Below are positions 24,950 to 32,484 of a stretch of DNA of 64,000 bases, piece by piece. The notes below the pieces were generated by a model. The model was not told where the DNA came from. It searched no databases and saw nothing but the letters and a program-made list of their open reading frames with translations. Position 1 is the first letter of the stretch. Each line of letters opens with the position of its first letter. A program made the position numbers and the translations under genes. This stretch comes from Humibacter sp. RRB41 (GTDB taxonomy: Bacteria > Actinomycetota > Actinomycetes > Actinomycetales > Microbacteriaceae). The stretch is taken from assembly GCF_022761015.1 (NCBI RefSeq), contig NZ_JAKWJQ010000001.1:1054001-1118000 (forward strand), given 5' to 3'.

Positions 24950-25858
24950 TCACGGTTGATCCAGGATGACCGACCGTGTGAGGTTGCGAGGGCGGTCGGG
25001 GTCGAGTCCGTTGCGGCGGGCACGCTCGAGAGCCACCCTGTGCAGCCGCACCAGGTCGGCCATCGGGTCGATCGGAGCGTACTCGAACCGGGCGCCCGTC
25101 GCCTCCGTGTCGGCCGCGATCCCCGCCGGCGGCTCGCCGAAGGACCAGGTCACCCTGCCCGGCGCCGCGATCGCGATGGGGCCGTGCCGGTACTCCTTCG
25201 CCGGATAGGACTCCGTCCACGACTGCGAGGATTCGCGCATCTTCAGGGCAGCCTCGTGGGCGATGCCGACGCTGAATCCCGAGCCGAGGAACGTGTACTG
25301 GTCGGCGTCGATCAGACCGTCGTCGAGCGGTGCCGCGAGAACCTCGCGCGCTTGGGCGATGACACCGCTCAACTCCTCGCCGATGGATGCTCGCAGCAGC
25401 GCGAGTGCGCTCGTCGCGAACCGCGTCTGCACCACCGACTTCTCGTCCGCGAACGGAAGCGCGATCACGTCGTCGACCAGATCGATCAGCGGGGTGTTCG
25501 GGTCGCCGACGAGGCCGATCGTGCGCACTCGGCCGCGCACGGCATCGACGAGCTCGAGCACTTCGGTGGTCGTTCCCGACCGGGTGATCGCGACGATCGC
25601 GTCGTAACCGCGGTCGACGAAGGCCTCGGATGCCGCGAACGCGTCGGTCTCGCCATGTCCGCCCCGCTCGCGAAGGTTCGCGTACGACTGCGCCATGAAC
25701 CATGAGGTGCCGCACCCGACGACGGCGATGCGTTGGCCGTCGGCAGGCAGCAGGCCTCGTTCGGCGACCAGGGAGGTCGCGCGCTCCCAGACATCCGGTT
25801 GTGACGTCAGCTCCGCCTCGAGGTCGGCTCCGGACACTCGTTCGATCTCATTGCTCAT
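24950..25858 (-). CDS. SIS domain sugar-phosphate isomerase/deaminase (AgaS/GlmS-isomerase-like)
   Basis: A 302-residue protein with two SIS domains as in the GlmS isomerase half and AgaS: IAVVGCGTSWFMAQSYANLRE, AIVAITRSGTTTEVLELVDA, then FLGSGFSVGIAHEAALKMRESSQ and SYPAKEYRHGP. The last motifs are those that bind the aminosugar phosphate in GlmS. It lacks the glutaminase domain, so it would catalyse deamination/isomerisation of an amino-sugar phosphate (for example galactosamine-6-P to tagatose-6-P). First gene of the four-gene operon. Confidence 0.86.
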   Translation of the reverse strand: MSNEIERVSGADLEAELTSQPDVWERATSLVAERGLLPADGQRIAVVGCGTSWFMAQSYANLRERGGHGETDAFAASEAFVDRGYDAIVAITRSGTTTEVLELVDAVRGRVRTIGLVGDPNTPLIDLVDDVIALPFADEKSVVQTRFATSALALLRASIGEELSGVIAQAREVLAAPLDDGLIDADQYTFLGSGFSVGIAHEAALKMRESSQSWTESYPAKEYRHGPIAIAAPGRVTWSFGEPPAGIAADTEATGARFEYAPIDPMADLVRLHRVALERARRNGLDPDRPRNLTRSVILDQP

Positions 25859-25863
25859 GACTC

Positions 25864-25910
25864 AATGATCGAACATGATCGCAACGCCTGTCAAAGTTGC
25901 AGTTTCGATC
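25864..25910. promoter_or_regulatory. candidate DeoR operator between the SIS operon and the aldo/keto reductase
   Basis: In the 105-bp divergent gap, gatcgaa (25867-25873) pairs with ttcgatc (25904-25910) and gcaac (25881-25885) pairs with gttgc (25896-25900), making a nested inverted repeat. The box atgatcgaa also occurs twice in front of the ABC operon at 27873-27882 and 27981-27990, suggesting shared control by the DeoR pair. Confidence 0.55.
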
Positions 25911-25963
25911 GTGGAGATTTTCGCCGCTCGCCGGAATGCGGCGCACTCGCTAGCGTCGATCCC

Positions 25964-26935
25964 ATGCGATATGTACGTCTTGGATCGAGTGGCCTCGAAG
26001 TCTCCGCAGTCACGCTCGGCTGCATGAGTTTCGGGGATCCGTCGCGTGGTGGACACCCGTGGGCGCTCGGCGAAGAAGCGTCGCGCCCGCTCATCAAGGC
26101 GGCACTCGAGGCGGGCATCACGTTCCTCGACACGGCGAACGTGTACTCGGTGGGAAGCAGTGAGGAGATCGTCGGTCGAGCCGTGCGCGACTTCGCGAAG
26201 CGCGACGAGATCGTGCTCGCGACCAAGGTGCACGGCCGCATGCGCCAGGGCCCGAACGGCGCCGGCCTCTCGCGGGCGGCCATCCTTTCCGAGATCGACA
26301 ACAGCCTGCGTCGGCTCGGCACCGACTACGTCGACCTTTACCAGATCCACCGCTGGGACTACGAGGTGCCGATCGAAGAGACCATGGAGGCGCTCCACGA
26401 CGTCGTGAAAGCGGGCAAGGCGCGGTACATCGGTGCGTCGTCGATGTGGTCGTGGCAGTTCGCCAAGGCGCAGTACACCGCCGATCTCGGCGGCTGGACC
26501 CGGTTCGTCTCGATGCAGGACCACTACAACCTGATCTACCGCGAGGAGGAGCGCGAGATGCTGCCCTTCTGCCTCGATCAGGGTGTCGGCGTCATCCCGT
26601 GGAGCCCGCTGGCCCGCGGCAAGGTGACGCGCGATTGGGATGCGACCTCGAACCGCAGCGAGACCGACGAGTTCGGCAAGACGCTGTACCGCGACGAGGA
26701 CCGCATCGTCGTCGAGCGCGTCGCCGAGGTGGCCGCCGAACTGGGCGTGCCAAGAGCGCAGGTCGCCCTGGCGTGGGTGATGGCCCAGCCGGCCGTGACG
26801 TCCCCGATCGTGGGAGTGACGAAGGAATCCCACCTCACGGATGCCGTCGCCGCCATCGACCTGCAGCTCTCCGATGAGCAGACGGCTCGCCTCGAGGAGC
26901 CGTATCGCCCGCACACGGTGGCCGGGTTCAAGTAG
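25964..26935 (+). CDS. aldo/keto reductase
   Basis: A 323-residue (beta/alpha)8 NAD(P)H-dependent reductase of the YajO/Gcy-like bacterial group. It contains LGCMSFGDP, the tetrad Asp/Tyr in FLDTANVYSVGSSEEIVG, Lys in VLATKVHG and His in LYQIHRWDY, and a C-terminal cofactor motif SPIVGVTKESHL. The ATG at 25964 is where homology starts; the frame is open upstream to 25865. It is a single gene between the two halves of the amino-sugar region and diverges from the SIS operon, perhaps reducing a sugar aldehyde. The substrate is not predictable. Confidence 0.88.
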   Translation: MRYVRLGSSGLEVSAVTLGCMSFGDPSRGGHPWALGEEASRPLIKAALEAGITFLDTANVYSVGSSEEIVGRAVRDFAKRDEIVLATKVHGRMRQGPNGAGLSRAAILSEIDNSLRRLGTDYVDLYQIHRWDYEVPIEETMEALHDVVKAGKARYIGASSMWSWQFAKAQYTADLGGWTRFVSMQDHYNLIYREEEREMLPFCLDQGVGVIPWSPLARGKVTRDWDATSNRSETDEFGKTLYRDEDRIVVERVAEVAAELGVPRAQVALAWVMAQPAVTSPIVGVTKESHLTDAVAAIDLQLSDEQTARLEEPYRPHTVAGFK

Positions 26936-26948
26936 CTCAGGTCACCGC

Positions 26949-27734
26949 TCAACCGACGATGACGTGCACGCCGGCGGCTTCGAACGAGGCGCGCTGCTCA
27001 TCCGTGATGCCGTCATCCGTGATCAGAGTCTCGAAGAGCCTGCGATCGCCGACGGCGGCGAAGGCGCGGCGTCCGATCTTGCTGGAATCCGCGATGAGCA
27101 CGGGGCGCTCGGCGCGACGGGCCATCAGCGCGTTCACGGTCGCCTCGTGTTCGTCGTGCACCGTGGCGCCGAACGCCGGATCGACGCCGTTGACGCCGAT
27201 GAAGGCGAAGTCCATGGTGATCTGATCGAGCACGGCGTTCGTGTACGGGCCCACCAGTTCGTAGGAGCGGGCCTGGACTACACCGCCGGTCATGACGATC
27301 TTGATCTGCGGTCTCATCACCAGCTGCGCCGCGATGTTGATCGCGTTGGTGACGACCGTCAGTGACGGATGCGCAGACATGTCGGCGAAGTCCGGTCGCG
27401 CGCCGAGTGCTGTCGCCACGATCGTGCTCGTCGTGCCTCCTGACAGCCCGACCACCGCACCGCGGGGCACAAGCGCGCTCGCCGCACGGGCGATCGCCTC
27501 CTTCTGCCGCGTGTGCTGCTCGCGCTTGTAACGCAGCGGCAGATCGTAAGCGACGGACTGACCTGTCGCTCCGCCTCGGGTGCGAGTCAGCAGTTGTTGC
27601 GCGGCCAGCGAGTCGAGATCCCGTCGCGCCGTGGCAGGCGATACGTCGAGGCGCTCGACGATCTCGTCGACCTCGACCTTGCCGGTCTCTGCCAGGAGGT
27701 CGAGCACTGCACGATGTCGCTCACTGCGCTTCAT
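26949..27734 (-). CDS. DeoR family transcriptional regulator (copy 2)
   Basis: A 261-residue DeoR/GlpR-type regulator of exactly the same length as the protein at 22310-23095, and about 80% identical to it on hand alignment. It shares the HTH DEIVERLDVSPATARRDLDSL and sugar-phosphate motifs VGLSGGTTSTIVA and VADSSKIGRRAFA. GAGAGG precedes the ATG. It diverges from the Gfo/ABC/GH123 operon across a 348-bp gap containing two ATGATCGAA boxes, so it is the likely local repressor. Duplication split one regulator into one per operon. Confidence 0.92.
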   Translation of the reverse strand: MKRSERHRAVLDLLAETGKVEVDEIVERLDVSPATARRDLDSLAAQQLLTRTRGGATGQSVAYDLPLRYKREQHTRQKEAIARAASALVPRGAVVGLSGGTTSTIVATALGARPDFADMSAHPSLTVVTNAINIAAQLVMRPQIKIVMTGGVVQARSYELVGPYTNAVLDQITMDFAFIGVNGVDPAFGATVHDEHEATVNALMARRAERPVLIADSSKIGRRAFAAVGDRRLFETLITDDGITDEQRASFEAAGVHVIVG

Positions 27735-28082
27735 CCACGATCCTCTCCGCCTTCGGCTCGCTCAGTCAGTATGCCGGAGCGCCTGGGATTCCGAGGCTGG
27801 TCTGCGGTCACGACCCATCGCTGCCGGTGCTCTCCATCATTCTGACCGCTACGTGATCTTTACATGCTTGATGATGATCGAAATGCGCATGTAACAAGCA
27901 TCCGCTTGAGTAGTGAGCACCGTGACTCGTCGACACGATCGAGGCGTAAACACGCGGATAGATCCAATCGAATGATTGAAGATGATCGAACTGAGGGAGT
28001 TTCATGCAATATCCGTCTTGCATCGTCACGACGTTGTGTGCTGGAATGACCGGCATGCTCCACGACGACGTGAGGACTGACC
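27735..28082. promoter_or_regulatory. 348-bp divergent regulatory region of the sugar ABC operon
   Basis: This AT-richer gap carries the box gatgatcgaa at 27873-27882 and 27981-27990. The first lies inside an inverted repeat tacatgc (27861-27867)/gcatgta (27887-27893). The same box is found in front of the SIS operon. The plus-strand leader ends with GAGGACTGACC before the ATG of the oxidoreductase. No confident -35/-10 pair was picked, and no gene is supported within it. Confidence 0.6.
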
Positions 28083-29318
28083 ATGAGTGAACGCGGCGCG
28101 CAGCCCAGCGGTGGACAGCCGGGTGGCGGAGAACTGAGGATCGGCGTCGTCGGAGCAGGTGCGAGAAGCAAGCTCGCCCTCAACGCGGTGGACTCGGTGG
28201 TGCCGGCACGTATCGTCGGCGTGGCGGACTCGGACCCGCGCGGCCGTGAGCGCGCGGCCGACTACTTCGGTTCCGACGTCGCGGTCGTCGACGACGTTGA
28301 CGCCCTGATCCGCCTCGGCATCGACGCGGCGTTCATCACGACTCCCGATCACACGCACGCGGCGATCGCCACGCAGCTCCTGGCATCGGGAGTCGCGGTC
28401 TATCTCGAGAAGCCTCTCGCCATCACCATCGAGGGTGCCGACGAGGTCCTTCGAGCTGCCAACGCCTCTGGCGCCAAGTTGTACGTCGGTCACAACATGC
28501 GCCACATGCCCGTCGTTCGACTGATGCGGCGGCTCATTCTCGAGGGCGCGATCGGAGAGGTCAAAGCCGTCTGGTGCCGTCATTTCGTCGGCAACGGTGG
28601 CGACTACTACTTCAAGGACTGGCACGCAGAGCGCGCGAAGACCACCGGTCTGCTCCTCCAGAAGGGTGCGCACGACATCGATGTGATCCACTGGCTCGCC
28701 GGCGGGTACAGCACGGAGGTCGTTGCCATGGGCGAGCTCGCGGTCTACGGCGGAATCGCCGACAGAGCTGACAACTCCGACAGCGTCATGCAGGACTGGT
28801 TCTCGTATGACAACTGGCCGCCGACCGCCCAGCGCGGGCTGAACCCGGTCATCGACGTCGAGGACATCTCCATGGTGTCGATGCGCCTCGACAACGGCGT
28901 GCTGGCCAGCTACGAGCAGTGTCATTTCACACCGGACTACTGGCGCAACTACACCGTGATCGGCACCGAAGGTCGGCTCGAGAACTTCGGCGACTCCGAG
29001 GGTGGAACGGTGCGCGTCTGGAACAAGCGAACCTCGTACAACGAATCGGGAGACCTCTCGTACCCGATCCCCGAGGGCGAGGGCGGTCACAACGGCGCCG
29101 ACGCGCTCACCGTCGCCGAGTTCCTCCGCTTCGTCGTCGAGGATGCGCCGACCGACACCTCGCCCGTCGCCGCGCGCAATGCGGTCGCCGCCGGCGTCGC
29201 AGCAACGACGTCGCTTCGTCACGGGTCGACTCCTCAGCGCATCCCCGAACTGGGCCCCGACCTTCTCGACTACTTCGCCGGACATCAACGCACCTCCACC
29301 TCACAGAAAGCGAACTGA
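28083..29318 (+). CDS. Gfo/Idh/MocA family oxidoreductase
   Basis: A 411-residue NAD(P)-dependent sugar dehydrogenase-type protein. The N-terminal Rossmann domain is LRIGVVGAGARSKLALNAV, with FITTPDHTHAAIATQLLASG and the family lysine in VYLEKPLAITIEGAD. The C-terminal domain carries LLLQKGAHDIDVIHWLAG. It is the first gene of an operon with a binding protein, two permeases and a GH123-like hydrolase, so it probably oxidises or otherwise converts the imported sugar (or acts as an NAD-dependent glycosidase-like enzyme, as some Gfo members do). GAGGACT precedes the ATG. Confidence 0.88.
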   Translation: MSERGAQPSGGQPGGGELRIGVVGAGARSKLALNAVDSVVPARIVGVADSDPRGRERAADYFGSDVAVVDDVDALIRLGIDAAFITTPDHTHAAIATQLLASGVAVYLEKPLAITIEGADEVLRAANASGAKLYVGHNMRHMPVVRLMRRLILEGAIGEVKAVWCRHFVGNGGDYYFKDWHAERAKTTGLLLQKGAHDIDVIHWLAGGYSTEVVAMGELAVYGGIADRADNSDSVMQDWFSYDNWPPTAQRGLNPVIDVEDISMVSMRLDNGVLASYEQCHFTPDYWRNYTVIGTEGRLENFGDSEGGTVRVWNKRTSYNESGDLSYPIPEGEGGHNGADALTVAEFLRFVVEDAPTDTSPVAARNAVAAGVAATTSLRHGSTPQRIPELGPDLLDYFAGHQRTSTSQKAN

Positions 29319-29320
29319 TC

Positions 29321-30634
29321 ATGGACCGTCGTTCCTTCCTCTCCTTGGCCGCGCTCAGCGGCGTCGGCCTCGGACTCGGTGCCACCCTCGTCGGTTGCAG
29401 CTCGGATTCCTCGGGCAGCGGTTCGCAGGCATCCGCCTACACGCCGCCGGCGAAAAGCCTGAAGGCGACCATCAGCTACGCGATCTGGGACGTCAACCAG
29501 CAGCCTGCGATGGAGAAGATCATCAAGGGCTTCAACAAGATCTATCCGAACGTCACGGTCAACATCCAGCTCACTCCGTCGGCCGGGGGTGCCTACTGGA
29601 CCAAGATGAAGACCCTCGCCTCAGGCAAGAACCTGCCGGACGTGCTCTGGATGAACGGGCCGAACATTCAGCTCTTCGCCCTGAACAACCAGCTCATGCC
29701 CATCGATTCGCTCGTGAGCGCCGGCCAGATCAAGAAGAGCAACTATCCGTCGGCGCTCGTGAACCTCTACACCGTTGACGGCAGGTTGTACGGGACGCCG
29801 AAGGACTTCGACACGGTCGGTCTCTATTACAACAAGGACATGCTCGGTCAGGCAGGCGCAGCAGTGCCGACGTCGTCATGGACGTGGGACGACCTCAAGA
29901 CGAACGGGAAGAAGGTCTCCGACCACTTCGGCAAGGGCGTCTTCGGGTTCGCGGGCGACCTGACAGGCGGCCAGACGTCCTGGTACAACACGATGTTGCA
30001 GGGCGGCGGCTACATCATCTCGTCGAACCACAAGAAGTCGGGGTACGACCTGCCCGGTTCGATCAAGGGCCTGCAATTCTGGGCCGACATCATCGCGGCG
30101 GGGATCTCGCCGTCGATGCAGCAGCTGACCACCACGCTCGCCAACGACTGGTTCACGTCCGGCAAGTTGGCGATGGTGATGGATGGCGACTGGGAGACCG
30201 CGCCGTATCACCAGGCATTCGGCGACAAGCTCGGCGTCGTGCAGTTGCCGAAGGGGCCGAAGAGCAACCAGAGCGTGATCCACGGGCTTGGCAACGTCAT
30301 CTCCGCAACGACCAAAGAACCGGAGGCCGCGCTGGCATTCGTGTCCTACCTCGGCGGCAAGCCGCCCGCACTGTTACAGGCGGATGCCGGCGTGGTGATT
30401 CCCGCGTTCAACGGGAGCCAGACCGTCTGGGCGAACTCCATCGAAGGTCTCGACCTGCAACTCTTCCTTGACGAGGCGAAGGTCGCGTCGCCGTATCCGA
30501 TCTCGAAGAACACCTCCGCGTGGAACCAGATGGAGTCGGACATCCTCCCCGCAGCCTTCGCGGGTCAGACACCGGTGGCGACAGCGGCGAAGAAGCTTGC
30601 CGAGCAGATGAACGCAGAGCTCGCGAAGGACTGA
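29321..30634 (+). CDS. sugar ABC transporter substrate-binding lipoprotein (Tat-type signal)
   Basis: A 437-residue family 1 solute-binding protein. The signal peptide starts MDRRSFLSLAALSGVG, an RR-x-FL Tat-like motif, and ends at the lipobox TLVGC. The mature part includes LKATISYAIWDVNQQPAMEKI, LPDVLWMNGPNIQLFA, LYGTPKDFDTVGLYYNK and SGKLAMVMDGDWE. It begins 3 bp after the oxidoreductase stop. It delivers sugar to the following two permeases. The ligand is unknown; the GH123-like hydrolase suggests a GalNAc-type saccharide. Confidence 0.92.
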   Translation: MDRRSFLSLAALSGVGLGLGATLVGCSSDSSGSGSQASAYTPPAKSLKATISYAIWDVNQQPAMEKIIKGFNKIYPNVTVNIQLTPSAGGAYWTKMKTLASGKNLPDVLWMNGPNIQLFALNNQLMPIDSLVSAGQIKKSNYPSALVNLYTVDGRLYGTPKDFDTVGLYYNKDMLGQAGAAVPTSSWTWDDLKTNGKKVSDHFGKGVFGFAGDLTGGQTSWYNTMLQGGGYIISSNHKKSGYDLPGSIKGLQFWADIIAAGISPSMQQLTTTLANDWFTSGKLAMVMDGDWETAPYHQAFGDKLGVVQLPKGPKSNQSVIHGLGNVISATTKEPEAALAFVSYLGGKPPALLQADAGVVIPAFNGSQTVWANSIEGLDLQLFLDEAKVASPYPISKNTSAWNQMESDILPAAFAGQTPVATAAKKLAEQMNAELAKD

Positions 30635-30638
30635 GCCG

Positions 30639-31595
30639 ATGAGTGCCTCTACTGCAGAGACCTCGACGGTCGGGACAGCGGGGCCCGGGACGGCCAAGGC
30701 CTCCCGGCCCCGGCGTCGCGGGCTACGGCCGGACGGCCCGTGGCCGTGGATCTTCGTTCTGCCCACCGTGCTCGGCGTCGCCGTGTTCTATCTCTGGCCG
30801 ATCTTGAAGACCTTCTACCTCAGCTTCACGACGGTCGGCGTCTTCGGCGGCTCCACGTTCACGGGTCTCGCCAATTACCTGACGATGTTCTCGGACCCGC
30901 AGATTCCCCAGTCCATCCTCAACACCGCCATCTACACGGTGATCGTGATGCTCGGAATTCCGATCGCTGTTGGGCTGGCCTCCTTGATCGAGCGCCCCGG
31001 CATGCGGTTCCGCGGGCTGTATCGCACCCTGTACTTCATTCCGTACGTGACCATGCCGGCCGCCGTGGGCATCGTGTGGAGGCTCATCTTCAACGGCGAT
31101 TTCGGACCCATCAACTGGTTCCTCTCGCTGTTCGGCATCGCGGGACCGTACTGGCTCGCCACCCCCGGCTTCGCACTCGTCGCGGTCTCCATCGTCGGGC
31201 TGTGGATGTCGCTCGGTTTCAACCTGATCATCATCAGCGCCGGGCTCCGAGAGATTCCCGCCGACTTGTACGAGGCCGCCCAGGTCGACGGCGCTTCGCG
31301 CTTCCGCCAGTTCCGCAGCATCACGGTTCCGCTTCTCACGCCGAGCATCTTCTTCGTGTCGATCATCACGGTGGTCAACGGCTTCCAGCTCTTCGACCTG
31401 CTCTACGTGATGCTCGGCAAATCCAACCTCGCGATGCCGCAGACGCAGAGCCTGGTCTACATCTTCTACAACGAGGCATTCCTCCAGAACAACCAGGGCT
31501 ACGCGAGCGCGATCGGCATTCTGATCCTCGTCATCATCGCGGCGCTCACCGCCGTGCAATTCCGTCTGCAACGGAAGTGGGTGAACTATGTCTGA
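30639..31595 (+). CDS. carbohydrate ABC transporter permease (MalF type)
   Basis: A 318-residue six-helix CUT1 permease with an Arg-rich cytoplasmic N-terminus, the opening WIFVLPTVLGVAVFYLWPI and the EAA loop LYEAAQVDGASRFRQFRSI. It starts 5 bp after the binding-protein stop and overlaps the partner permease by 8 bp. It lacks an ATPase partner in the operon, implying a shared MsiK-like ATPase. Confidence 0.93.
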   Translation: MSASTAETSTVGTAGPGTAKASRPRRRGLRPDGPWPWIFVLPTVLGVAVFYLWPILKTFYLSFTTVGVFGGSTFTGLANYLTMFSDPQIPQSILNTAIYTVIVMLGIPIAVGLASLIERPGMRFRGLYRTLYFIPYVTMPAAVGIVWRLIFNGDFGPINWFLSLFGIAGPYWLATPGFALVAVSIVGLWMSLGFNLIIISAGLREIPADLYEAAQVDGASRFRQFRSITVPLLTPSIFFVSIITVVNGFQLFDLLYVMLGKSNLAMPQTQSLVYIFYNEAFLQNNQGYASAIGILILVIIAALTAVQFRLQRKWVNYV

Positions 31596-32484
31596 GAACG
31601 TGTCGACAGCGGCCGTCCTCGGCCAGAACGCGGCAGAGCTGCAGAGGGAGGCTCGTCGTCCGCGGCGCCACCGCACGCAGTCGAACGCCGGCGCGCACAC
31701 GGTCCTGCTGATCGGTGGCCTGATCATGGTCTCGCCGCTGATCTACCAGGTGATCATGTCCCTGTCGACGAACCAGCAGGTCGAGAGCGCTCCTCCGACC
31801 ATCTGGCCGGGGGTGCTGCAGTGGCACAACTATCTCGACGTGTTCGCCCAGATGCCGTTCGGCCAGGAGCTGTGGATCACCGCTGCCATCACCGCCGTGC
31901 GGCTCGTCGGGCAGCTGCTGCTGTGCTCGATCGCGGGGTACGCGTTCGCGCGCATGCGGTTCACCGCGAGGGGCGTCATCCTCGGCGTGATCCTGTCGAT
32001 CATCATGGTGCCCGCGCAGATCTATCTGATCCCGCAGTACCAGATCATCCAGGGCCTCGGATGGCTGAACACGGTCATCGGAATCGCCGCGCCCGGTGTC
32101 TTCAGCGCGTTCGGCACCTTTCTGATGCGACAGTTCTTCCTCGGGTTGCCGCAGGAGTTGGAGGATGCCGCCCGCATCGACGGTGCGAGCTCGTTCATGA
32201 TCTTCTGGAGGATCATGCTGCCGCTGGCATCCAACGGGCTGTGGGCATTGGGCATCATCACGGTGCTGTGGTCGTGGAACGACCTGATGTGGCCGCTGGT
32301 GGTGACCTCGAGTGCCGGTTCCGCGCCGTTGAGCGTCGGGCTGGCGAACCTGCAGGGCGTGCACGGGAACAACTACCCGGTGCTGATGGCGGCGAGCCTG
32401 ATGGCGATGCTCCCCATCCTCATTCTGTTCATCGTGCTGCAGAAGCGAGTGGTCGCCGGCATCGGACGCAGTGGGCTGAAATGA
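31588..32484 (+). CDS. carbohydrate ABC transporter permease (MalG type)
   Basis: A 298-residue six-helix permease. It shows QVIMSLSTNQQV after helix 1, the EAA loop LEDAARIDGASSFMIFWRIMLP, and the family C-terminus VLQKRVVAGIGRSGLK. It overlaps both neighbours (8 bp upstream, ATGA 4 bp downstream), so the channel pair and the hydrolase are translationally coupled. Confidence 0.93.
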   Translation: MSENVSTAAVLGQNAAELQREARRPRRHRTQSNAGAHTVLLIGGLIMVSPLIYQVIMSLSTNQQVESAPPTIWPGVLQWHNYLDVFAQMPFGQELWITAAITAVRLVGQLLLCSIAGYAFARMRFTARGVILGVILSIIMVPAQIYLIPQYQIIQGLGWLNTVIGIAAPGVFSAFGTFLMRQFFLGLPQELEDAARIDGASSFMIFWRIMLPLASNGLWALGIITVLWSWNDLMWPLVVTSSAGSAPLSVGLANLQGVHGNNYPVLMAASLMAMLPILILFIVLQKRVVAGIGRSGLK

